Notes under the pieces: generated by a model | What the model was told of the DNA's origin: nothing | Seen by the model: the letters and a program-made list of their open reading frames with translations, nothing else | Databases searched by the model: none | Shown here: positions 8,406 to 17,443 of the stretch, piece after piece | Layout: each line of letters begins with the position of its first letter | How positions within the stretch are numbered: position 1 is the first letter of the stretch | Made by a program: the position numbers and the translations under genes | Assembly: GCF_012933555.1 (NCBI RefSeq) | Contig: NZ_JABBPK010000001.1 | Coordinates: 4,690,001-4,754,000 of the forward strand | DNA length: 64,000 bases | Reading direction: 5' to 3' | Source: Niallia alba | GTDB lineage: Bacteria; Bacillota; Bacilli; Bacillales; Cytobacillaceae

Positions 8406-9134
8406 TTATAAGGCTCCTTTTCTCCTCTGCTGTCCCCTTTTCCATCGAAATGGAATTAGCAAAGCTAAAAACAATAAAAGTGCGACTACCTCAAGAACAA
8501 ACACATAATACGGATATGGTCCCAAATAATCGAAAAGGGAACCATTTGCTGGCTTAGAGGCTAAAAACATATAATTACCACCTGTATATTTATTGACCAT
8601 CCACGCCAGTCCAGCACAACTATTTAGAAAGGCGAATGACAGAAACAATCCTTTTTTTGTCGGTTTATATTGGTGGACAAGCACAAAGTAAAGACATGTC
8701 CATATAATAAGAATGTGCGTAACAAAAAAGTGAAAATAACGGAAATGGGGATAACCAAAAAACAATTCTGGTGTGACAATAGCCATTAATGCGCCTATAA
8801 TTCCAATAAAATAAACTACTTGAAAAACAAGCTCCCATTTAGTAATTAGTAGCAGCAAGCAAAGAACTAAACTAATGGAACAAAGATGGAACGGCAGCAT
8901 AAAAGTAGCATTCCATAACCGATCCTTATACATCCAATAATGATACATCGCCTCTAAACCTAGTAGTAATAGGAAAAAGACAAATCGAACAATACCACTT
9001 CGATTTTCGATGGCATTCCGAAAAACAGCAAGTAACACACCCCCTGTAATAAGAATGCCTATCATAACTAGATGGGATACAGAAAATAATTCAAAGGGGA
9101 AATCATTATCAAGATGCCCGTACCATCCCTTCAT
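8406..9134 (-). CDS. TIGR02206 family membrane protein (YwaF-like)
   Basis: 242 residues with seven or so predicted membrane helices. The family hallmarks are visible: an N-terminal FELFSVSHL segment, LPFHLCSISLVLCL in the third helix, and YPHFRYFHFFVTHILI followed by the last helices. The C-terminus is basic (FRWKRGQQRRKG), so cytoplasmic. Function of the family is unknown. The ATG at 9134 has GGAG upstream. Transcribed alone, divergent from a tiny gene at 9279. Confidence 0.9.
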   Translation of the reverse strand: MKGWYGHLDNDFPFELFSVSHLVMIGILITGGVLLAVFRNAIENRSGIVRFVFFLLLLGLEAMYHYWMYKDRLWNATFMLPFHLCSISLVLCLLLLITKWELVFQVVYFIGIIGALMAIVTPELFFGYPHFRYFHFFVTHILIIWTCLYFVLVHQYKPTKKGLFLSFAFLNSCAGLAWMVNKYTGGNYMFLASKPANGSLFDYLGPYPYYVFVLEVVALLLFLALLIPFRWKRGQQRRKGAL

Positions 9135-9278
9135 TTACACCATTCTCCTTTCTGGTATTTTCCGAAAAAATTATTTTTCCCAAATTTTTTTAGAAACTAT
9201 GTATAAAAGTTTAATAGTTTGGGAATATTATAGACAAATACTACTGAAAAAGAAAAAGCATTTTTAAAGGAGAGGATC

Positions 9279-9386
9279 ATGATGAAACTACAAACAAATA
9301 CTGCAATGACTGATTTTATTGACAAAGATAAATTCGAATTAGAATCCTACCTTGAATATTTATTTAACATTGCTTCGGAAAAATAA
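9279..9386 (+). CDS. Tiny hypothetical protein, 35 aa
   Basis: ATG ATG start at 9279/9282 with a very strong site AAAGGAGAGG six bases upstream and 35 codons beginning MMKLQTNTAMTDFIDKDKFE. The product is acidic and probably helical (ELESYLEYLFNIASEK), with no membrane segment. A 20-bp perfect inverted repeat follows the stop codon at once. I do not recognise the family. The case for a gene rests on the binding site and the immediate hairpin. Confidence 0.5.
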   Translation: MMKLQTNTAMTDFIDKDKFELESYLEYLFNIASEK

Positions 9387-9387
9387 T

Positions 9388-9435
9388 CTGGAGGATACGC
9401 TGCTTTTCCAACTAAAAAAGCAGCGTATCCTCCAG
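9388..9435. terminator. Long perfect hairpin after the 35-codon gene
   Basis: Arms of 20 bp, CTGGAGGATACGCTGCTTTT at 9388-9407 and its exact complement at 9416-9435, with an 8-base loop. There is no T-run after it on either strand, so factor-independent termination is not assured; it may stabilise the 3' end. Confidence 0.6.
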
Positions 9436-9589
9436 GCTCCTGTTTAGAAAACTTTGTTAGGTTGCATTCCTCTTAAAGAAACAAGTCATCCATACACTTT
9501 TTTGTAAATTCCTTAGAAAAAGCACTTAATATTTCCAATTCAATTTGGTAAAATAGGAAAGCAATCTATCAAAATTAGGAGCGTCAAAA

Positions 9590-9772
9590 ATGGTACTTTC
9601 TCGCATTAATATTGAAAATGCATGTGAACTACTAGACACTATCGATTTACTAAAGACCCAATTGCTTAAATATGGGATTGAAAAAGGCTTAAATGATCCC
9701 AATACCATTCAAATAAGTGAACAGCTAGACACATATATTGTCATGTATCAGAAAAAAATGGCTCAAAAATAG
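9590..9772 (+). CDS. Spo0E family sporulation regulatory protein
   Basis: 60 residues, the length of the small Spo0E-like aspartyl-phosphate phosphatases that dephosphorylate Spo0A and delay sporulation. The signature SEQLDTYIVMYQ (SxxLDxxI) is near residues 43-54, preceded by an amphipathic first helix (INIENACELLDTIDLLKTQLLKYG). The site TTAGGAG lies upstream of the ATG. It is a monocistronic small gene. Whether it acts on Spo0A or another response regulator cannot be told. Confidence 0.88.
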   Translation: MVLSRINIENACELLDTIDLLKTQLLKYGIEKGLNDPNTIQISEQLDTYIVMYQKKMAQK

Positions 9773-9821
9773 AATACTATACATAAATCCTCTGCGAATC
9801 CTCATCTAAACCGATTACTAA

Positions 9822-10838
9822 TTAGCGAATAAGATTAATAATATCTTTCATTGCTGCCGCTGCTGCGCCCTTCGGATGAGACGCACCGCCAACACAGCAA
9901 ATGGTTCCCATCTCTTCCGTTTCAAACAAAATTCCTTTATTTGTTCCCTTTACATGAATTAGCGGATTTTCAGGAGGAATGATTTCTGGTTTTACTTGTA
10001 AAACCAACCTATCTCTTTGCTTTTTTGCTGATGCAATCAGCTTCCACTCACACCCATTTATTTTAGCGCGTTGCATATCCGCTTTTGTGACCTTTTCTAT
10101 GCCATCTACCACAATATCTTCTAATGTTAGATTAGTATGAAATAAGCCATTTGCTAGTAGCAGTATTTTGCATGCACTGTCCAATCCTTTAATATCTAAA
10201 TCGGGATTCTTCTCCGCAATTCCATTTTCTTGTGCTAGCTGCAATGCTTTTTCAAAAGTTAGATTCCCCTCTGACATACTTGTCAGAATGAAATTAGATG
10301 TCCCGTTTAAAATCCCTTTTATCGATTGAATAGTGCTGCCTGCCAAACTAAATTCACCAATATCTAATGTAGGTAACGCTGCTGCTGTAGCTCCACTATA
10401 CTTGATATACCGCCCTTTTGCCTTTGCAATTGCCAGTAATTCAGGCAAGGAATGAACAAGTGCCCCTTTGCTGACAGAAACAATATCCATATTCGCCTCA
10501 AGCGCTTGTTTTATATAAGAAAGGGCGGGTTCTCCTGTTTCTAGATTCGTTGGTGTACATTCTACGAGAATATCCCCTTTCATTGATGGAGATTCAAGCA
10601 CTAAATCTTTCATGCTAGCATATTGCGAAATTCCAATTGATCCTGTGGGGAGCCCGTGCAATATAGATAGATCTAATCCTTCTGGGTCATAAATCATCCC
10701 AATTGAGCCAACCACTCCGATTACTGTATATTCTGTATGATATTGTTCTATGAACGCTTCTTTTTTACGATATAATAATTCGACAAATTCTTTAGCAACT
10801 GTGCCATATCCAGTAATAACTATTTTTCTTTGCTTCAT
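9822..10838 (-). CDS. Homoserine dehydrogenase, short form
   Basis: 338 residues. NAD-binding Rossmann fold at the N-terminus (KIVITGYGTVAKEFVELL) and the catalytic domain with VSVSKGALV, GILNGTSNFIL and NPDLDIKGLDSACKILLL. Reduces aspartate semialdehyde to homoserine for threonine and methionine synthesis. The usual Bacillus Hom is about 430 residues and ends in an ACT regulatory domain; this one lacks it, so feedback control by threonine is unlikely in the usual way. No thrB or thrC is adjacent, so it may be a paralogue. The sequence KGAL stands where KALL or KANL is common. Confidence 0.88.
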   Translation of the reverse strand: MKQRKIVITGYGTVAKEFVELLYRKKEAFIEQYHTEYTVIGVVGSIGMIYDPEGLDLSILHGLPTGSIGISQYASMKDLVLESPSMKGDILVECTPTNLETGEPALSYIKQALEANMDIVSVSKGALVHSLPELLAIAKAKGRYIKYSGATAAALPTLDIGEFSLAGSTIQSIKGILNGTSNFILTSMSEGNLTFEKALQLAQENGIAEKNPDLDIKGLDSACKILLLANGLFHTNLTLEDIVVDGIEKVTKADMQRAKINGCEWKLIASAKKQRDRLVLQVKPEIIPPENPLIHVKGTNKGILFETEEMGTICCVGGASHPKGAAAAAMKDIINLIR

Positions 10839-10941
10839 CGCCTTTATTATTCCTTTCTTTGCTTTTCTTGCTATAGATTTCTGTCTTTTTGTAACTATTT
10901 CCTTTATTTTGGATTAAAATTTTTGATGTCAGTAAATTTAC

Positions 10942-10967
10942 TGTAACTTTTCGTTTGCATCACCGTG
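10942..10967 (+). promoter_or_regulatory. Possible ECF-type autoregulatory promoter
   Basis: TGTAAC (10942-10947), 16 bases, then CGTG (10964-10967), about 20 bases before the sigma gene. It resembles the SigM/SigW/SigX consensus TGAAAC-N16-CGTC with one mismatch in each box. ECF sigma genes usually drive their own promoter, which supports the call. Confidence 0.6.
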
Positions 10968-10989
10968 TTATACATAATAGGGGGCGAAG

Positions 10990-11487
10990 ATGAAGGATTC
11001 TATCGATACTATTTATCAAACTTATTTTAATGATATATATTATTTTCTCCTTTCACTCTGCCATAATCATCATTCTGCAGAAGATTTAGTTCAAGAAACA
11101 TTTTTTAGGGCACATCTCTATCTAGAAAATTTTCAAGGAAAAAATGTGAAGGCTTGGCTTTTTACTGTTGCTTATCATGTATTTATCGATCAGTTTCGAA
11201 AAAATAAGCGACTAGTAATCAAAGAGGATGATTTCTTTCAAAGAAAGATGGATAACGCACAGAGAATAGAGGAGACAATCGTACTAAAAGAAGATATCCA
11301 AAGGGTTATAGACATTCTAAAAATATTACCTGAGAAACAAAAGATGGCTGTATTATTAGCTGATTTTCATGAACTAACAACAGAAGAAGCCGCAGCGGTC
11401 ATGAACGTTAGTCCTACCTACTTTAAAGTACTACTGTTCCGGGGAAGACAGATTATAAGACAGAGGAGGAAAGAATTCCATGAGTGA
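10990..11487 (+). CDS. sigM: ECF RNA polymerase sigma factor (SigM-like)
   Basis: 165 residues with the two ECF domains: region 2 (YFNDIYYFLLSLCHNHHSAEDLVQETFFRA, then the DNA-melting segment KAWLFTVAYHVFIDQFRKN) and region 4 (LPEKQKMAVLLADFHELTTEEAAAVM, helix-turn-helix to RRKEF). The length and the downstream anti-sigma of YhdL type point to SigM, which in B. subtilis responds to envelope stress. The ATG at 10990 follows GGGGCGAAG. It overlaps the next gene by 8 bp, so the pair is co-translated. yhdK, the third member of the B. subtilis operon, is not present. The assignment to SigM rather than another ECF group is inference. Confidence 0.8.
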   Translation: MKDSIDTIYQTYFNDIYYFLLSLCHNHHSAEDLVQETFFRAHLYLENFQGKNVKAWLFTVAYHVFIDQFRKNKRLVIKEDDFFQRKMDNAQRIEETIVLKEDIQRVIDILKILPEKQKMAVLLADFHELTTEEAAAVMNVSPTYFKVLLFRGRQIIRQRRKEFHE

Positions 11488-12622
11488 GGAATACAAAAAA
11501 AAATTAGAGGCCTTTAAACGAGGAGAACTTTCGGAAGTGGAAGCGGAAGAAATGGAAAGGGATTTAGAAAAAGTCGAACAATATTTACAAGTTTTTGAGG
11601 AAGCTGAAATGGGAAATCAAGAACAAGCTGTAACTCCGATGATGGATCAAAAAAAACAAAAGAAAATTTTAAGAAAGGGAAAATGGAAAGCCAGATTTCA
11701 AACAGCATTTACTGCCTTAGGACTAATAATTACTTTCACCATTATTTCTTCCATTTTAACTGCTGTTTATTACTCCTGGGGCACTCCAGATAGAACGGAT
11801 GTATACCGAAACATCATTGATTTAACATTAACTGTAACAGATCCATACGGTCAGTTTAGTGGAACCAGCACAAATACAAAACCTTACTTTGGACTGGAAG
11901 CAACAACAGATATAGAAAAACGGGTTGGAGATGAAATCTTTAAAGTAGGAGAATATAAAACAAATTTTTTATTTTCGATGATGAGTTTTCCAGAAAAGGA
12001 AACAGAGGGAATTATACCACAGCAACAACCCTCTTTTTCTTTTTTATCAAAAGAAACCTCTCCATCAGAATGGAACAGACTTGAAAAAGTAAAGAGTGGT
12101 ACTGTCTCGTCTGTTTATCTGTCCTTTTCTGAATTATTATCTACTAATGAAGTCTTTGATCATTTTAAAGATAGAAATTTAGATATTATCTGGTTTGCAG
12201 TAGATACAGGAGTAGAAGCTAAAGAGGAATATGGATTCGAAGCCATTGGATTTCCTAGTACACCAATATGGCATGATGATGATATGATCACGGATTCCGT
12301 AGAAGAGGAAGGAAATTTTTGGTTCTCAGTGGAATCCAGCTCCGCTTCTTCACCTGAGTATACAGAAGGAGATTCCAAGATTCTACATCAACAATTTCTA
12401 AAAACACTAAAATTTTTAGAGCCCTATGAAAAAAAGGCAGAAAAGTTTCATTTCGGTCATTTAGACTTAGGCAAGCGATTAGAGTATCTGGAAAAGCATG
12501 GGGTTTATCACTATGGAATTGTCATTACAGGTCCCACAGAGGAAATATTAAAGTTGAAAAAGGAAAGCTGGATAAACGACATTCGCATTGATGAAATAAG
12601 TTTTTGGAATTGGAATAGATAA
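11480..12622 (+). CDS. yhdL: YhdL-like anti-sigma factor
   Basis: 380 residues. The N-terminal ~70 residues are cytoplasmic and charged (MSEEYKKKLEAFKRGELSEVEAEEMERDLEK), a single membrane helix follows at about 75-97, and ~280 extracellular residues come after it. This matches YhdL, the principal inhibitor of SigM, in length and layout. The overlap with the sigma gene supports the partnership. The outer domain is acidic in its middle. It probably binds the sigma factor at the membrane; what it senses is unknown. The gene is followed within 7 bp by a dispersed repeat. Confidence 0.85.
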   Translation: MSEEYKKKLEAFKRGELSEVEAEEMERDLEKVEQYLQVFEEAEMGNQEQAVTPMMDQKKQKKILRKGKWKARFQTAFTALGLIITFTIISSILTAVYYSWGTPDRTDVYRNIIDLTLTVTDPYGQFSGTSTNTKPYFGLEATTDIEKRVGDEIFKVGEYKTNFLFSMMSFPEKETEGIIPQQQPSFSFLSKETSPSEWNRLEKVKSGTVSSVYLSFSELLSTNEVFDHFKDRNLDIIWFAVDTGVEAKEEYGFEAIGFPSTPIWHDDDMITDSVEEEGNFWFSVESSSASSPEYTEGDSKILHQQFLKTLKFLEPYEKKAEKFHFGHLDLGKRLEYLEKHGVYHYGIVITGPTEEILKLKKESWINDIRIDEISFWNWNR

Positions 12623-12628
12623 AAGCAC

Positions 12629-12839
12629 AGGCTGTTTTCGTATAGTTTGTTGCTATTACCCGCAGCCGGAATACACTTCGCTTTCCGTGTGGCTCGCGCT
12701 GAGCCTCCTCAGCTTTCGCCTCCGGGGTCTCAGACTGTCTCGCTAATCCCCGTGGCGTCTTCGTGTATTCCGGCTGCTCCAATTTTCCTATTAATTCTTT
12801 TTTCCTATTGAAAAAACAACAATCTTTTAGAAAACAGCC
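12629..12839. repeat. MITE-like element, copy 2 (about 211 bp)
   Basis: Begins AGGCTGTTTTCG and ends with the complement of GGCTGTTTTCTAAAAG. Internal CGGAATACACTTCG / CGTGTATTCCGG pair as in copy 1, but this copy keeps an additional inner segment (GCCTCCTCAGC...GTGGCG) that is missing from copy 1. It fills the gap between convergent yhdL and spoVR. Confidence 0.85.
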
Positions 12840-12890
12840 AAAACAAAAAAATGACCTACAGCGCAATATGTCCCTGTAGGTCTGTTCTTC

Positions 12891-14306
12891 TTATAAATAT
12901 TTTCGGTGCAGCGCTTTTCCGTCATAGCTATAAACAAGCTGTTTATCTTCTACCACTGTTTCAATATGCACGCCTCTCCCCCATAATTGATGAATATACG
13001 GAAGTACTTTTTCTAAATATTTCAAGTCTAATTCAATTCCTTCATAACCATGCTTTAAGTATAGCTCACCATTTTTATTATAATCACCATCATTGACTGT
13101 AATATATGGGAATCCACCGTTAACCCTCATGCTTACTAATTGATCACGTACCTGCTCCCATGCTTTATCGACAATTTTATAATCTCTGCCTTGCTTTTGG
13201 AAAAGATACATGTCTTCTCTCATCACGAGATCTTTTGTTAAATAGTTTCTTAGAAAAGAAATATCTGATTCTATTTCGCGAACCTCAAACATCTTTTCCC
13301 GTCCTGAACCTTGCTTAACTCCGCGTTTCTTCATTTCCTCAGTTGGATTATTATAGCGTTCCTCAATATCTTCAAATATCTTTAATCCTAGATAATAGGG
13401 GTTTATGCCCGTTTTAGACGGCTGTACAACCCCTGCATTTAGCTTCGCAAATTCAATCGCTTCTGCACTTGTTAAGTCTAATTCCCTGACAATTCGCTGA
13501 TGCCAGTAGGATGCCCAGCCTTCATTCATGATCTTTGTTTCTAATTGAGGCCAGAAATAAAGCATTTCCTCTCGCATCATCGTTAAAACATCCCTTTGCC
13601 AGTCCGTGAGCTCTCTACTAAAGTTTTCGATAAAAAGTAATAAATCTTTCTCAGGCTGTGGCGGGAATTTCTTCGCTACCTTTTTCTTTTGCTTTTTTGG
13701 TTTATTTCGGTCATCCAATCCCCATAATTCATCATAAGGAGTACTGGTTGGTTCTTCTTCCTCCACAAACTCTACATCATCCATCGACCATGCCAATTTA
13801 GGTCTCATCAAGCTTGGATCAATATGTTCATCAATGGCTAATACAGCATCCAAAAACGTTTCCACTTCATGCTTTCCATATTTGATTTCGTATTGGCGAA
13901 TTCGATCGGCTGTTGCTGCCATGCTTTCGACCATTTCACGTTTCGTATTTTGAAACCGCACATTATTTTTAAAGAAGTCACAGTGTGCCAGAACATGGGC
14001 AACGATCAGTTTATTATTGATTAACGAGTTACTATCAAGCAAAAATGCATAGCACGGGTTTGAGTTTATAACTAATTCATATATTTTTGACAATCCTAAA
14101 TCATAATGTAGTTTCATTTTATGAAACTGTTTTCCAAAACTCCAATGGGAAAATCGAGTAGGCATTCCGTATGCACCGAATGTATAAATGATATCCGCAG
14201 GACAAATTTCATATCTCATTGGATAAAAGTCTAGTCCAAATCCAGAAGCAATCTCGGTAATTTCGTCAATGGCATATTCTAATTCCTTTTGTTCTACCTC
14301 ATTCAT
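12891..14306 (-). CDS. SpoVR family protein
   Basis: 471 residues, the family length. SpoVR is needed for normal spore cortex in B. subtilis; its biochemical role is not established. Family features seen: the N-terminal [65 protein letters not shown] and [13 protein letters not shown] with the conserved HExx-like acidic and His residues. The ATG at 14306 follows AAAGGAGAGAG; the in-frame GTG at 14324 overlaps that site. The usual partners prkA and yhbH are not adjacent, which is common in Bacillus. Transcribed alone. Confidence 0.95.
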   Translation of the reverse strand: MNEVEQKELEYAIDEITEIASGFGLDFYPMRYEICPADIIYTFGAYGMPTRFSHWSFGKQFHKMKLHYDLGLSKIYELVINSNPCYAFLLDSNSLINNKLIVAHVLAHCDFFKNNVRFQNTKREMVESMAATADRIRQYEIKYGKHEVETFLDAVLAIDEHIDPSLMRPKLAWSMDDVEFVEEEEPTSTPYDELWGLDDRNKPKKQKKKVAKKFPPQPEKDLLLFIENFSRELTDWQRDVLTMMREEMLYFWPQLETKIMNEGWASYWHQRIVRELDLTSAEAIEFAKLNAGVVQPSKTGINPYYLGLKIFEDIEERYNNPTEEMKKRGVKQGSGREKMFEVREIESDISFLRNYLTKDLVMREDMYLFQKQGRDYKIVDKAWEQVRDQLVSMRVNGGFPYITVNDGDYNKNGELYLKHGYEGIELDLKYLEKVLPYIHQLWGRGVHIETVVEDKQLVYSYDGKALHRKYL

Positions 14307-14509
14307 TCCGCTCTCTCCTTTCACCGTTTAAACTAATGTATGAAGGGAAAAAGTGAATCATGTGTAAATTGGATAGAAATTGCGATAGATCGATGGTTTT
14401 TATTTATAAGATAGGTAGAGTTTTTGGGATGAGTAGAGATACTTCTTTTTGTGGATTTTAATCTTTTGGGAGATCTCCTAGAGTAGCACTTTACTCTTGA
14501 CTGATCCTC

Positions 14510-14755
14510 GGCTTTCATTCACCTGATGAACACCACTTTTCGCTTGCCCCCTCTGATTTTTGGCTTTCATTCGCCTGATGAACACCACTTTTCGCCTGCC
14601 CCCTCTGATCCTCGGCTTTCATTCACCTGATGAACACCACTTTTCGCTTGCCCTCTCTGATTTTTGGCTTTCATTCGCCTGATGAACACCACTTTTCGCT
14701 TTCCTCCTCTGCTTTTCGGCTTTCATTCGCCTGATGAACACTATTTTCTGTTTTA
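14510..14755. repeat. 52-bp tandem repeat, five copies
   Basis: GGCTTTCATTC recurs at 14510, 14562, 14614, 14666 and 14718, an exact 52-bp period. The unit continues CRCCTGATGAACACCACTT. A related pair lies near 55470-55545 and a single relic near 58302. Odd copies read CACCTGATG and even copies CGCCTGATG, so there is a 104-bp higher-order period in the first four copies. It lies between spoVR and the pbpC terminator. The remainder of the 14307-14826 gap shows nothing else. Confidence 0.9.
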
Positions 14756-14784
14756 CACTCCTTTGCTTTTCACAGATTTCATTT

Positions 14785-14819
14785 CAAAAGAAAATGGAGC
14801 ATTCACTAGGAACACTCCT
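14785..14819 (-). terminator. Terminator of the PBP3 gene
   Basis: On the minus strand GGAGTGTTC / GAATGCTCC (with G-U pairs) is followed by ATTTTCTTTT, eight bases after the stop codon. Confidence 0.7.
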
Positions 14820-14826
14820 TCTTCCT

Positions 14827-16827
14827 TTATTCTATTATCTCTTTCACTTTTTTCACGACGTGTCCGGAGCTGCCTTTGTCTTGCACGGCTTCCATCATCA
14901 TTGCAATCAAGAAGTCTTTTTTGTCTTTATCATAAGTGACATACCAGCCGTTTTCTGTTCCTTTTTCGCCTTGCTTTTCTTTTAATTCAGCTGTTCCTGT
15001 TTTTCCTGCGAACGTTTTGCCACTTATTTTTCCGCCACGTGCTGTACCATTTGGATTTTCAATAACTTGCTGTAAGTCATCTGAAATCGTATTGGCAACC
15101 GATTCGTCCATGATTTTTTCTTTCCAAACTTTCCCCTTCTCGTCACTATCTAATAGGGTAGGTGTCATTAGATTTCCACCTGTAACAAACGGAGTATATG
15201 CTGTCGCAAGGTGAATCACACTCATTTCTACATGCCCTTGACCATAGCCTGAGTCTGCTAATAAAATTTCTGTATCCAATTTGCCATATGTGGATGTTTC
15301 AATTGGAAAAGCATAAGTAAACGGCTCTTCAAATCCAAATTTCTTTAACTCGTTTGCAAATTTTTCTTTCCCTAAATCAAGCGCTGTTTGCGCAAAGTAA
15401 ATATTATCACTGTAAAGCAAAGCATCTGCAAGATTTACTGGAGCTGAGCTGCTATGCACTCTTGTAACAAAATAACCGCCCCATGATTTATCCTTTTGCC
15501 ATTGCTTTGTGGTAATCTTCCTTTCCTGTTCAGGAGTAATCACGCCCTCTGTTAATGCAGCTGCTGCTACAAGAGGCTTCATTACAGAACCAGGTGCATA
15601 TTTATTTTTAAAACGATTGGTAAAAGGATCTAGCTTATTATTATCGTATGCTTCTTTCTCAGACGTTGTCAGACCAACAACCATCTTGTTTGGATCAAAT
15701 GCAGGGCTGCTAACCAACGCAAGTGTTTCTCCTGTTTGTGGATTAATAGCTGCTGCTGTACCTGCCTCTCCATCCATTTTTTCATATATTTCTTTTTGTA
15801 AATCAGCGTCTATTGTCAACTTTATATTTTCGCCATTTTGTACTTCTTTTTTCGCCAAAGTAACCGTACTGCCGTCTGTCTTTTTAATTGAAATTTGTTC
15901 ACCATTCGAACCTTTTAGTCGTTCTTCCAGTACTTGCTCCAAGCCTCTTTTTCCAATTACATCTGTGCTTGAATAGCCTTTCTCCTGATTTTTCTCGAGC
16001 TCCTCTGCAGTGATGTTGCCGATATAGCCAATTAAATGTGCAGCACTTTCGCCAAATGGATAAATTCTTCCTTTTGTATCTTGCTTTTGCACACCAGGTA
16101 ATGCAAAAAGTTTATCTAAATAAGCACGATCTCCTGTTGCTACTTTTTTAATAGGAACAAAAAAGCTTGGTTGTACCCAATCTGCATTGAGTGCTTTCTC
16201 TACTGTATCTTTTTTAATATCTAAAAGCTTTGCTAGTTCATTAACAACGGCATCTGAATTATCTCCCATTTGTTCTGGAACTAGTCCAATTTCATAAATT
16301 ACACCATTCATTGCTAACGGATTTTCATTTTTATCGACAATACTGCCTCGTTCTGCTGGAATCGTGTTGACAGAAATTTTGTCGTCAGGACCTAACTCCG
16401 AAAAAATATAAGTAGTATCCCAATTAATATACCAATTCTCGTCTTTCTCTCTCTCTTCTTTCACCAGTGCAGCCTGATTATCAAAGCTGATTTCTCCTGC
16501 CATGCTGTTCATTTTAACCGAAAATGGAATTTCTGCTTTTTCTACTTTATTGAACTTTTCGTCTTCTGCTGGTTTCTTATATGTGATCTTTAAATCTTTA
16601 ATACTTAAGTCTGTGTAGATTTTTTCATATCTGGCAACAAAGTCTTCTTCCGAAATATTTTCTTTTGCTTCTGTTGAAAGAAAGGCATACATATCTTTGA
16701 ATTTCTGATCATTCCAAAGTTTTATATATTGTGATAGCCGTTCATCTGGGGTAGGATCATTTTTATTGCATCCTGTTACCACTGCTATCAAAATTAATAT
16801 CAGTAAAAGCATCCATCTCTTTTTCAT
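14827..16827 (-). CDS. pbpC: Class B penicillin-binding lipoprotein (PBP3/PbpC type)
   Basis: 666 residues. Lipobox at the N-terminus (AVVTGC, Cys20), an NTF2-like MecA N-terminal domain (~25-145), a PBP dimerisation domain (~150-320) and a transpeptidase domain (~350-660). Active-site motifs are intact: SVMK with Ser414, SDN at 473-475 and KTGT near the C-terminus. It cross-links peptidoglycan on the outer face of the membrane. MecA-type N-terminal domains are typical of low-affinity PBPs; B. subtilis PBP3 is the closest counterpart (668 residues). The ATG at 16827 is preceded by GAAGGGGAGAT; an upstream in-frame start at 16878 is less likely because the signal sequence would be displaced. 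Confidence 0.93.
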   Translation of the reverse strand: MKKRWMLLLILILIAVVTGCNKNDPTPDERLSQYIKLWNDQKFKDMYAFLSTEAKENISEEDFVARYEKIYTDLSIKDLKITYKKPAEDEKFNKVEKAEIPFSVKMNSMAGEISFDNQAALVKEEREKDENWYINWDTTYIFSELGPDDKISVNTIPAERGSIVDKNENPLAMNGVIYEIGLVPEQMGDNSDAVVNELAKLLDIKKDTVEKALNADWVQPSFFVPIKKVATGDRAYLDKLFALPGVQKQDTKGRIYPFGESAAHLIGYIGNITAEELEKNQEKGYSSTDVIGKRGLEQVLEERLKGSNGEQISIKKTDGSTVTLAKKEVQNGENIKLTIDADLQKEIYEKMDGEAGTAAAINPQTGETLALVSSPAFDPNKMVVGLTTSEKEAYDNNKLDPFTNRFKNKYAPGSVMKPLVAAAALTEGVITPEQERKITTKQWQKDKSWGGYFVTRVHSSSAPVNLADALLYSDNIYFAQTALDLGKEKFANELKKFGFEEPFTYAFPIETSTYGKLDTEILLADSGYGQGHVEMSVIHLATAYTPFVTGGNLMTPTLLDSDEKGKVWKEKIMDESVANTISDDLQQVIENPNGTARGGKISGKTFAGKTGTAELKEKQGEKGTENGWYVTYDKDKKDFLIAMMMEAVQDKGSSGHVVKKVKEIIE

Positions 16828-17062
16828 TCCTATCTCCCCTTCTAATCTACTACTACTAGCGTACCATTTTTTCCTCAAAACGGATAAAGAATTATATACA
16901 AAATTTAATTTTTTTATCTCTTATTTCCTACACTCTGTATATTATTATCTTCCTAAAAAAATAATAACTCTATTACGAAAACCAATCGAAAAAGTTACAA
17001 ATAGTTTTTGACATACTTTTTTAGCATCTTTTGCTAAAATACAAGCTAAGGGGGAAACATGT

Positions 17063-17443
17063 ATGATTGTGTTATTTGATGGGGTTTGTAATTTATGTAG
17101 TAAAAGTGTGCAATTTATTATAAAAAGGGATCCTCATAACCAATTCCTTTTTGCTTCTCTGCAAAGTGAAATGGGAAAAAGTCTTTTAGAAAAACATCAT
17201 TTATCCGAGGTTGATAGTGTCGTTCTTATTAAAGAAGATATGTACTATATGGAATCAGATGCGGCTTTGGAAATTTGCCGCCATCTTTCTAGTGGATGGA
17301 AGCTTCTAGCTATTTTAAAAGTGATTCCTTCCTCCATAAGAGATCCTCTTTATCAATTTGTTGCTAGAAATCGTTATAGATGGTTCGGCAAACAAGACTC
17401 TTGTATGCTTCCAACAGAAGAGATGAAGAAGCGTTTTTTGTAA
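17063..17443 (+). CDS. DCC family thiol-disulfide oxidoreductase-like protein (DUF393, YuxK-like)
   Basis: 126 residues; the N-terminal signature FDGVCNLCSKSVQFIIKRDP has the DxxCxxC motif of the family, followed by FASLQSEMG and later ESDAALEICRHL. The C-terminus holds RNRYRWFGK. The fold is thioredoxin-like and redox activity is inferred from the cysteine pair; cellular role unknown. The start has GGGGG eight bases upstream. Stands alone. Confidence 0.9.
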   Translation: MIVLFDGVCNLCSKSVQFIIKRDPHNQFLFASLQSEMGKSLLEKHHLSEVDSVVLIKEDMYYMESDAALEICRHLSSGWKLLAILKVIPSSIRDPLYQFVARNRYRWFGKQDSCMLPTEEMKKRFL

